DNA of 17,441 nt from Thioalkalivibrio sp. (GTDB lineage: Bacteria > Pseudomonadota > Gammaproteobacteria > Ectothiorhodospirales > Ectothiorhodospiraceae): positions 1 to 17,441 of the forward strand of contig PWGH01000067.1 in the NCBI GenBank assembly GCA_003555285.1. The letters are read 5' to 3'. The notes under the pieces were generated by a model. That model did no database searches, was not told the DNA's origin, and worked only from the letters and a program-made list of their open reading frames with translations. Both the position numbers and the translations under genes were made by a program. Shown here in pieces: positions 7,579-13,914 of the stretch; the stretch's first letter is position 1; the number at the start of each line of letters is the position of its first letter.

Positions 7579-8589
7579 TCAAACCGCTTCGGTGAGTTGG
7601 CGGCGATATTCCGATGGCGCTTGCCCGAACCAGCGCTTGCAGGCGCGGGTGAAGTTGGCCTGTTCGGAAAAACCCAGCAGATAGGCGATTTCGTTGATGC
7701 TGAGCTGGCTTTCCCGCAGGTAACTCTTCGCCAGTTCCCGCCGGGTGGTCTGCAGGATGTCGCCGAAGCTTTTTCCTTCTTCCGCCAGCCGCCGTTGCAG
7801 GGTGCGGTTGCTCAGGCCGAGGGTCCGAGCGATGTCATCCTCGGTAACTCGACCTGACGGCAGGGCCTCGGCGATGCGGCTCTGCACCTGCAGGCCCACG
7901 GAATCCTGCTCCAACTGGCTCAGGTGTTTCACCACGATCTGCTCGTTGAGGCGCGACAGCTCCGGATTGGCGCTGCGCAGGGGCTTTTCCATATCGGCCC
8001 GTGCCAGCACCAGTTCCAGCGCCTGATCGCCGAACCTCAGCGGCGCGCGCAGATTGGTTTCCAGGTGCAGCACACTGGCCCCTGGCGCGATGGGCAGGAC
8101 GATTTCCAGTGGGCTGAAGCCCTCCCCGGCCAGCAGGCGGCACATCTTGACGATGGCGACGGTGATGGCCTCGATGGCGGTGGGGTCGGGGTCACCCGCT
8201 GGCGGGCGCGGAGTGACGCGGTAGCGATACTCCATGCCAGACAGGGTCAGTTCACCCTGATACTGGTCAGAAACAAGGCGGCCGTAGCGAGCCAGCCGGT
8301 GGAAGCCTTCTGCCAACGTGGAGCTGGCCAGCCAGGCATAGCCCAGCGCATGGAAGGTGGTGGGATTCCAGCGCATGCCGACGACTACCCCCAGGGCGGG
8401 GTCGTTGGTCACCTCGCGGGTGGCAACCCACATGCGGCGCAGGATTTCCACCGGGAAGCGGGCGTTGGGATCCATCAGGTGGGTGGGATCAAGCCCGGCC
8501 TGCCGGAACAGGGCATCCGCATCGAGGCCGCGCTGGTCCAGTTCCTCCCAGACCAGCAGAGCCCAGGAACTCAGGGTGGTAAAGGCCAT
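7579..8589 (-). CDS. AraC-family transcriptional regulator (arabinose-binding-like N-domain)
   Basis: This 336-residue regulator has a long N-terminal sensing domain of the OruR/ArgR-like AraC subgroup (about 20-200, with LGVVVGMRWNPTTFHALGYA) and a C-terminal double helix-turn-helix (about 235-334). The DNA-binding part shows VTEDDIARTLGLSNRTLQRR and the second-helix signature INEIAYLLGFSEQANFTRAC-KRWFG. The start is the ATG at 8589 (MAFTTLSSWALLVWEELDQR); the frame is open far upstream only as antisense of lpxC. It is divergent from lpxC with a 150-bp shared intergenic region containing two inverted repeats, so autoregulation and control of lpxC are plausible. The ligand is unknown. Relatives of this subgroup often control lipid or amine metabolism. 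Confidence 0.9.
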   Translation of the reverse strand: MAFTTLSSWALLVWEELDQRGLDADALFRQAGLDPTHLMDPNARFPVEILRRMWVATREVTNDPALGVVVGMRWNPTTFHALGYAWLASSTLAEGFHRLARYGRLVSDQYQGELTLSGMEYRYRVTPRPPAGDPDPTAIEAITVAIVKMCRLLAGEGFSPLEIVLPIAPGASVLHLETNLRAPLRFGDQALELVLARADMEKPLRSANPELSRLNEQIVVKHLSQLEQDSVGLQVQSRIAEALPSGRVTEDDIARTLGLSNRTLQRRLAEEGKSFGDILQTTRRELAKSYLRESQLSINEIAYLLGFSEQANFTRACKRWFGQAPSEYRRQLTEAV

Positions 8590-8616
8590 GAAACCGGCAT
8601 CCGAAGGCGCTATGGA

Positions 8617-8636
8617 GCCAAGGATAAGCGCTTGGC
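8617..8636. promoter_or_regulatory. Inverted repeat between araC-type gene and lpxC
   Basis: A perfect GCCAAG/CTTGGC inverted repeat with an 8-bp centre lies 28 bp upstream of the AraC-type start. This fits an operator for the adjacent regulator or for a divergent promoter, but AraC proteins usually bind direct repeats, so the assignment is tentative. Confidence 0.3.
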
Positions 8637-8709
8637 GGCCAATGACAAACTGCTGACAACAGGATGGCGCTCCAGGCCCAGTGCGGTGTGCGCCCCTTCG
8701 TAAGCTGAA

Positions 8710-8730
8710 CCTGTCAACTGCAACGACAGG
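8710..8730. promoter_or_regulatory. Inverted repeat over the lpxC leader / RBS region
   Basis: A perfect CCTGTC/GACAGG inverted repeat with a 9-bp centre ends 9 bp before the lpxC ATG. Its right arm contains the AGG that would serve as part of the ribosome-binding site (AGGCGAAGAACC-ATG). It could be a protein-binding site, or an RNA hairpin limiting lpxC translation. Confidence 0.35.
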
Positions 8731-8739
8731 CGAAGAACC

Positions 8740-9687
8740 ATGATCAGCAGGTATTTCCAGCACACCCTGGCCGTCAACCTGACCTTCGTCGGCCGTGGCC
8801 TGCACAGCGGCCTGCCAGTGCGAATGACGTTGCAACCGGCCGCCCCGGATAACGGCATCATCTTCATCCGCCGCGACGTGCCTTTGTTCCAGTCCGAGAT
8901 TGCCGCCCGCTGGTACAATGTCACCGACACCCGGCTGAGCACCACCATTTCCAACCGCTTCGGCGCGAAGGTGTCCACAATCGAGCACCTGATGGCGGCC
9001 CTGTATGTGTGCGGCATCGACAACGCCCGCATCGTGCTGGATGGCCCCGAAGTGCCCATCATGGACGGCAGCGCGGAACCCTTCGTGCGCATGATCCAGC
9101 AGGCCGGCACCCTCCAGCAGAACACCGAGCGCCGTGCCATCGTGATCCGCCATCAGGTGCAGGTGGAAGAACACGGCAAGTCCGCCAGCTTCCTGCCGGC
9201 GCCGGTACCCCGGATCGACATGACCATCGACTTCGACAACGCGGCCATCGGCCACCAGGAGCTGTCGGTGCCCCTGGATCGCGATCTGCTGGCTTTCGAT
9301 GTAAGCGCTGCGCGCACCTTTGGCTTCCAGGAACAGATCGACACCCTGCGCAAGCTGGGCCTGGCCAAGGGCGGCTCGCTGCAGAACGCAGTGCTGATCG
9401 GCGACAAGGGCGTGATCAACCAGGAAGGCCTGCGCTTTGAAGACGAGTTCGTGCGCCACAAGGTGCTGGATGCGGTGGGCGATCTGTCCCTGGCCGGCAT
9501 GATCATCATCGGCCGCTTTATGGGCATGTGCAGCGGCCACGACCTCAACAACCAGGTGCTGCGCCAGTTGCTGGCCCAGGAAGATGCCTGGTTCCTCACC
9601 ACACTGAGCGGAGCGGAGGAATACTGGGCCTGGACACAGGGTGCCCTGCAGAACCGGGAAAACCGCAATGACCAGGCCGCGATTTGA
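8740..9687 (+). CDS. lpxC: UDP-3-O-acyl-N-acetylglucosamine deacetylase
   Basis: This 315-residue zinc amidase deacetylates UDP-3-O-(hydroxyacyl)-GlcNAc, the committed step of lipid A synthesis. Zinc ligands and catalytic residues are all present: E82 and H83 in STIEHLMAAL, H240, K241 and D244 in FVRHKVLDAVGDL, and H267 in CSGHDLNN. The pocket signature PEVPIMDGSAEPF (103-115) is also kept. The length is near the family norm (about 300-315). The ATG at 8740 begins MISRYFQHTL, with AGGCGAAG just upstream. It is not in the usual ftsA-ftsZ-lpxC cluster but beside an AraC-type regulator, so it may be a second copy. Some stretches (IDNARIVLDGPEVPIMDGSA, IDFDNAAIG) remind me of alphaproteobacterial LpxC, which suggests transfer; this is from memory, not a search. 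Confidence 0.95.
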   Translation: MISRYFQHTLAVNLTFVGRGLHSGLPVRMTLQPAAPDNGIIFIRRDVPLFQSEIAARWYNVTDTRLSTTISNRFGAKVSTIEHLMAALYVCGIDNARIVLDGPEVPIMDGSAEPFVRMIQQAGTLQQNTERRAIVIRHQVQVEEHGKSASFLPAPVPRIDMTIDFDNAAIGHQELSVPLDRDLLAFDVSAARTFGFQEQIDTLRKLGLAKGGSLQNAVLIGDKGVINQEGLRFEDEFVRHKVLDAVGDLSLAGMIIIGRFMGMCSGHDLNNQVLRQLLAQEDAWFLTTLSGAEEYWAWTQGALQNRENRNDQAAI

Positions 9688-9723
9688 GGCGGACACCATG
9701 TCCCTGCCACAAACCGGAAAACC

Positions 9724-10033
9724 GGGGTCGGACCAAGCCAAGCCATTGAAATAGCAATAAAAGGCCTCCGAAAAGTCGCCGTTTTTTCGGCTTATTGGCC
9801 TGTTTTTGGCCCCGGAATGGCCCCGCTAACGGTCGTGGCACTGCGCCCCTCCCGACGATGAAAGCCCCCCACGCTTGCGGCGGAGGGCTGGGGTGGGGCG
9901 TGGCGCTGGCACTCACCCCGGCCGTCACGTCCAGCCCCGTTACTCCGGGCATCCGGTCGTTCGCCCTTCGGGCCCGCCTGCAGCGGTTGGAAAGCCGCTG
10001 CCGGCAGCTTTGTCCGCTTGCGGGAGAGGGGAG
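9724..10033 (+). repeat. Dispersed repeat, copy C (tail replaced by REPs)
   Basis: This copy has the same opening (GGGGTCGGACCAAGCCAAGC), a hairpin, the CGGAATGGCCCCGCTAACGG block and a GC-rich middle as copies A and B. The similarity ends near GTCCGCTTGCGGGAGAGGGG. The 3' tail with the AAATCTGTCCCC end is missing, and two REPs lie there instead. It starts 36 bp after lpxC. Confidence 0.85.
9755..9807. terminator. Probable bidirectional terminator inside repeat copy C
   Basis: AGGCC (9762-9766) pairs with GGCCT (9797-9801), and CCGAAAA (9768-9774) pairs with TTTTCGG (9784-9790). A TGTTTTT run follows on the plus strand, and a CCTTTTATTG run follows on the minus strand. The hairpin lies between convergent lpxC and the ligase operon, so it could stop both transcripts. 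The internal mismatched bulge lowers confidence. Confidence 0.5.
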
Positions 10034-10072
10034 GGTTCGGGTTATCGCGGCTGGAAGCCGCTCCTACGAGGG
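10027..10072 (-). repeat. Solitary GTAG-type REP, second subfamily (copy 1)
   Basis: Read on the minus strand this is CGTAGGAGCGGCTTCCAGCC followed by GCGATAACC, with a perfect GCGGCT/AGCCGC stem (10047-10052 and 10056-10061) on a GTAG foot. The stem differs from the array REPs at 1-1680 but the GTAGGAGC foot is the same. It is embedded in a 46-bp segment repeated 94 bp further on. Confidence 0.85.
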
Positions 10073-10120
10073 ACGGGGACCGCCGCGGGCGCGGCTGGGA
10101 GGCGTGTTCGCAAGCGCGAG

Positions 10121-10166
10121 AGGGGAGAGTTCGGGTTATCGCGGCTGGAAGCCGCTCCTACGAGGG
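10121..10166 (-). repeat. Solitary GTAG-type REP, second subfamily (copy 2)
   Basis: This is a near-exact direct repeat of 10027-10072 (one clear difference, GAGGGTT versus GAGAGTT). Its TAG (complement of 10158-10160) is the stop codon of the O-antigen ligase gene. Confidence 0.85.
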
Positions 10167-11534
10167 TGGGGTGTGCCGGCGGCGCCGGCGGCGCCGGTCG
10201 TGCAGGAGTACGCCGAGATAGATCGCAAGGACGACCTGCGTGGCCGGGATGTGCCAGCTGAAGTCGCCGAGGCCCACCAGCGCCAGTGCCGCGAGGCCGG
10301 CGTAGAGCGCGACGCGCTCGGTGCTGAGGTATGCGGACCTGAGCAGACCGATGATGACCACCAGCAGCAGGGCGCCCCCGACCAGGCCCATCTCGAGCAG
10401 CCACTGCAGCAGATCGTTGTGCGCGTAATCGTACCAGCCACTGATGTGAGCGGGCTGAATCTGCTTGAACGCGGCCTCGAAGCCCCCGAGGCCGATGCCG
10501 TGGAGATACCAGCGGGCGGGAAACTCCTGCACCATCAACACAAAGACCTCCAGGCGGCTCTCCTCGAGATCCGTGGCCACCAGGCGCTCCGCGAGCGGCA
10601 TCAGACCGTACCAGGCGGCCGCGAGCACGGCCGCCACCACCGCGACATAGACCGGCCACACCGAGTGGCCGCGCAGTACGTGACTGTGCCGGGACCACAG
10701 CACCAGCCCGACCAGCACCCCGACCACGGCCGCCGCACTCCCGAGCCTCGAGGCGCTGGCAAACAGGGCGGCGCCGAGCACCGCGGCCGTCATGATGCTG
10801 CCCGCCGCCTTGAGCTCCCGGGGCAGCCGCCCCAGCAGCGGCATGCCCCGGATCCACCATACGGCCACGCCCAGCGGCCACAGCAGCGCGAGGTACGCGG
10901 CGAAGAGGTTGCGGTTGCTGAAGGTCCCGTGCACGAAGTCCGGGTTGTGGCGGCCCCAGATGCCCAGGATGTTGTCGACCCCGGCGGCGTGCGCCGTGAC
11001 GCCGTACATCGCCTGGAACAACGCCATCGCCACCAGCGCCAGCCAGATCCAGTTGCGCTGCGATGCGCGCAGGCCGCAGGCGACCCAGGCGATCGTGAAC
11101 AGGGCCACGAAGGTCGCCCAGCCGCGCAGGCTGGCACCGATGTCCGGCGACCAGTGCCGGGCCGAGAATTCCGGGTGGTCGAGAAGGCCCTCCGGGTAGG
11201 GGCCGAAGGCAGCGGCCAGCGGTGGCAGCGGCAGCACCTGTAGCAGCACGGTGCCGGTGAAGACGGCGCCGAAGGCCAGCCAGGCCCGGTTCGGCGGTGG
11301 CAGCGCGCCGCGCAGGGGCAGCGTCGCGAGCAGGCCTGCCAGCAGGGCCCCGCCCACCAGCAGCAACTGGCTCGCGGTGAGCGTCAGCGGCGTGCGGTTG
11401 CCCATCATCAGCGGCAGTGCCAGGGCCACCGCCACCAGGACCAGGGTCGCGGCATGGGTCCCGAGCCCCGCGGGTGTCTCGCTCCGGCGTCGCCTGCGCG
11501 GCTCGGGAATGTCTTCAGTAATCGATGCCGGCAA
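10158..11534 (-). CDS. O-antigen ligase / polymerase (Wzy_C family) membrane protein
   Basis: This 458-residue polytopic inner-membrane protein has about ten or more hydrophobic segments and a soluble stretch near residues 325-370. Family landmarks are GTFSNRNLFAAYL (about 202-214), SRLGSAAAVVGVLVGLVLW, GIGLGGFEAAF, and YDYAHNDLLQWLLEMGLVGG (about 367-386), where the His belongs to the conserved periplasmic loop of WaaL/Wzy-type enzymes. It likely polymerises or ligates undecaprenyl-linked glycan; the two functions cannot be told apart here. The start is a TTG at 11534 with AGGAG 7 nt upstream, overlapping the preceding gene by 20 nt, which indicates translational coupling. The C-terminus is an Arg-rich tail ending HTPPS, and the TAG stop is inside a REP. 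A paralogue's C-terminus lies at 17141-17441. Confidence 0.88.
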   Translation of the reverse strand: MPASITEDIPEPRRRRRSETPAGLGTHAATLVLVAVALALPLMMGNRTPLTLTASQLLLVGGALLAGLLATLPLRGALPPPNRAWLAFGAVFTGTVLLQVLPLPPLAAAFGPYPEGLLDHPEFSARHWSPDIGASLRGWATFVALFTIAWVACGLRASQRNWIWLALVAMALFQAMYGVTAHAAGVDNILGIWGRHNPDFVHGTFSNRNLFAAYLALLWPLGVAVWWIRGMPLLGRLPRELKAAGSIMTAAVLGAALFASASRLGSAAAVVGVLVGLVLWSRHSHVLRGHSVWPVYVAVVAAVLAAAWYGLMPLAERLVATDLEESRLEVFVLMVQEFPARWYLHGIGLGGFEAAFKQIQPAHISGWYDYAHNDLLQWLLEMGLVGGALLLVVIIGLLRSAYLSTERVALYAGLAALALVGLGDFSWHIPATQVVLAIYLGVLLHDRRRRRRRHTPPS

Positions 11535-12642
11535 TGTGCCACTCCTGGTTCTGCGGGATCAGCCGGTAACGGATCGGTCCGCTCATCGCGACCTGGCGCC
11601 CGCCGGGGTAGTGAATCTCCAGATCGAATCGACCCGACACGATCCAGGCGTCGCCATCCGGCTCTGCCATCTCCATGTCGACCTGCAGGCTGCGCAGGTC
11701 GGAGCGGCCGAAGATACGGGTATAGGTTCTGCGGAACCAGTCCCGTCCCTGGTCGGCGTTCTCGCGCGGCTGATCGCTCAGCAGGCGCATCAGCGTCTGG
11801 ATGTCGCCCTCCGCGAAGGCGAGCTGGTACTGGCGGATCACGTCGGTGACCTGCTCCGGTGCATCGTGGCCGGATGCCGGATCGATGGCATCGGCGGATC
11901 CGCGCTCCGGCGCCCGTCCATCGGCCGCGTCGCTACCGGGGGCCGCGGGCCGTTCGGGCCTGTTGGTTGCGGCCTCGGAAACCGCGTCGAGGGCCGCACC
12001 CTGCCCCTGCGCCTCCCGCTGCTCGGCCTGCGCCCAGCGATTCGGCGCCTGGGCAATGTAGACCTGGGCCACGACGGCCAGCGCCAGAATCGCCGCCAGG
12101 CCGACCAGCTTCGCCTCCAGGTGCCGCACCCCTTGCAACTGGTTCTGTACCAGCATCCTCAGGCCGGCACCCAGGCCGATCCTGCGCCCCCACCATCGGG
12201 GCTGTCCTCCCGAGTGGCCCAGCCTCGGCTGCGGCGCGAAGCGTTTTTCCGGGGCCTCGCGAAACCGCCGGTACGAGCGTTGCACCGCCTGGAACCGCGG
12301 CGTGAGCCAGCCCGCGAGCGCCTCGGAACGGTCCGGGTGGAAGGCCGCCAGCAGGCGCCGGTACTGGATGCGGCGCTGGACCACGTCCCCGCCCAACGCC
12401 GCCGCCGCTTCGCGCAGCTCGTCTTCCGCGAACAGGAAGCGGTCCAGCTGCCAGTAGACCTGCTCCAGCAGGAAGGGCTCGGCCCCGGGTGGTCCCAGCA
12501 GCGGCGTGAGGCCACCCTCCGCCCCGCCGCGGCCACTGACCCACGCGAGAACCGCGCGCAGCTCCGCCTCGTTCAGGCGCTCGACCTCGACCAGGCGCAG
12601 GCTCAGGGCGAGATCGCGCAGGTCGTTCCCGTCGAGTTCCAT
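11515..12642 (-). CDS. J-domain / transmembrane / NTF2-like protein of the polysaccharide operon
   Basis: This 375-residue protein looks like a three-part fusion. Around residues 85-128 is a J-domain-like segment (YRRLLAAFHPDRS, with HPD at 102-104, then FQAVQRSYRRF), expected to touch a DnaK-type chaperone in the cytoplasm. A single membrane helix follows at 180-197 (VGLAAILALAVVAQVYIA). After a Pro/Ala/Glu-rich linker (200-262), residues 265-375 resemble a SnoaL/NTF2-like fold: VTDVIRQYQLAFAEGDIQTL and a C-terminal WHIAGIDY strand, probably periplasmic. The ATG at 12642 lies 6 bp after the upstream gene's stop, and its 3' end overlaps the ligase start, so it is a true operon member. The role is unknown; a membrane scaffold or chaperone tether for the kinase or ligase is a guess. 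The J-domain call rests on HPD and its surroundings. Confidence 0.78.
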   Translation of the reverse strand: MELDGNDLRDLALSLRLVEVERLNEAELRAVLAWVSGRGGAEGGLTPLLGPPGAEPFLLEQVYWQLDRFLFAEDELREAAAALGGDVVQRRIQYRRLLAAFHPDRSEALAGWLTPRFQAVQRSYRRFREAPEKRFAPQPRLGHSGGQPRWWGRRIGLGAGLRMLVQNQLQGVRHLEAKLVGLAAILALAVVAQVYIAQAPNRWAQAEQREAQGQGAALDAVSEAATNRPERPAAPGSDAADGRAPERGSADAIDPASGHDAPEQVTDVIRQYQLAFAEGDIQTLMRLLSDQPRENADQGRDWFRRTYTRIFGRSDLRSLQVDMEMAEPDGDAWIVSGRFDLEIHYPGGRQVAMSGPIRYRLIPQNQEWHIAGIDY

Positions 12643-12648
12643 CCGAAG

Positions 12649-13899
12649 TCAGTCCGTCGCAGGTGCGGTCACCGGCTCGAGCCGCAGCGCATCCAGCCAG
12701 AGCTGGCCGGAAAGGAAGCGGTCGAAGTCGCGGCGGGTCGGGTCGCGGCGGATCTGCAACTGCAGGAGCGCACCGTCTCCCGAGGTCTCGACATCGAGCG
12801 CGAACGGGGTCCAGTCGAAGCTCGTCGCCGGGACATCGAGCCGATCGCGGCCATCCTCGCCGGAGAGCAGGAGATACGGGAGGCTCGCGGTCGTCAGGCC
12901 CTCGGCGCGCCACTGGCCGGTGAGGATCCAGCGGTTCGCCCCCGGCGGCGTCGGTATCCGCAGTCCCAGCCCGCTCACCCGGAGGTTCTCCCGGCCATCA
13001 AAATCGAGGCGCAGGCTGGCCGGAGCGGTGACGAATTCCGCCTCGTCGCGGCTCACCCGCGCGCCGGCCGGCAGCCGGGTCCGCCAGGTGAATCCGCGTC
13101 CCGGACCCAGTTCGCGCTGGAAGTCCGCGTTGGGAACGGCACCGGGACGGTCGTCGGGAAGGCTGGCCTGCCAAGCGGCCATCGCGCGGTCGAGCTCTCC
13201 CTCATCGAGGGCAACGTCCACGAAATCGAACAGGGCCGGATCATCCGGCGGCCGCGGGTGCGGCAACCGCCGCCAGGCCTGCTCGGCCAGGTCCAGCCAG
13301 ACCACACGGCGCGCAAAGTCGAGGGCCGCGAGCAGATATTCCTCCTCGGCGGGCAGGATCCGCTCGATCAGCTCGGCGGCATCGGGAATCCAGAAATAGG
13401 CCGCGGTCAGGGCCTCCCGGGTCCGGTGGGCGGGCTGTTCCCGCAGCCAGTCCCGGAGGTATCGCTCCGCCAGGTCGTAGCGGCCGAGATCGACACTCAG
13501 GGACACCGCCTCCCATTTCACCGCCGGCTGCGCCGGCTGCACCGCCAGGGCGGCCTGCAGATGCTCGAGAACCCGCGTTGGGCACGCGCCGGCGTAATGG
13601 GCGTTCAGCGCACGGCTGAACCAGCGGGAGGGAGCAAGCGGGTAGCGCTGCAGCTGCCAGGCGAGCACGGACTCCGCCGCGTCGGGCTCCAGCCCCAGGG
13701 TGTCATCGAGCGTCGATGCCAGCGCCTGGCCGCTGAGTCCGCCCCAGGGCTGGCGCACCACGAGTTCCGAGAGAGTCTCCGCGGGGCGCTCCCACTGGAG
13801 GCTGCGCAGGGTCTGGTATTCCACGAGCGCCACGCCCAGGGCGGCAACGCCGGCCAGAGGGAGCACCAGCCAGCGCAGCACGAGAGGGACCGGGACCAC
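12649..13899 (-). CDS. Membrane-anchored TPR-like protein with C-terminal beta-sandwich-like domain
   Basis: This 416-residue protein has one N-terminal membrane anchor (about 6-26, LVLRWLVLPLAGVAALGVAL). Helical, TPR-like repeats follow (about 70-230: VLEHLQAALAVQPAQPAVKW, YDLAERYLRDWLREQPAHRT, LDLAEQAWRRLPHP). A beta-rich C-terminal region (about 235-412) has alternating strands such as LRLDFDGRENLRVSGLG and ends QLWLDALRLEPV, resembling a carbohydrate-binding jelly roll. Orientation suggests the bulk is periplasmic. It starts with a GTG at 13899, 15 bp after the kinase stop, without a strong Shine-Dalgarno. TPR proteins are regular members of EPS assembly clusters, where they scaffold the secretion complex; that is the likely role here, but no specific family is recognised. 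Confidence 0.82.
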   Translation of the reverse strand: MVPVPLVLRWLVLPLAGVAALGVALVEYQTLRSLQWERPAETLSELVVRQPWGGLSGQALASTLDDTLGLEPDAAESVLAWQLQRYPLAPSRWFSRALNAHYAGACPTRVLEHLQAALAVQPAQPAVKWEAVSLSVDLGRYDLAERYLRDWLREQPAHRTREALTAAYFWIPDAAELIERILPAEEEYLLAALDFARRVVWLDLAEQAWRRLPHPRPPDDPALFDFVDVALDEGELDRAMAAWQASLPDDRPGAVPNADFQRELGPGRGFTWRTRLPAGARVSRDEAEFVTAPASLRLDFDGRENLRVSGLGLRIPTPPGANRWILTGQWRAEGLTTASLPYLLLSGEDGRDRLDVPATSFDWTPFALDVETSGDGALLQLQIRRDPTRRDFDRFLSGQLWLDALRLEPVTAPATD

Positions 13900-13914
13900 G
13901 TAGCGGCCGACCGA

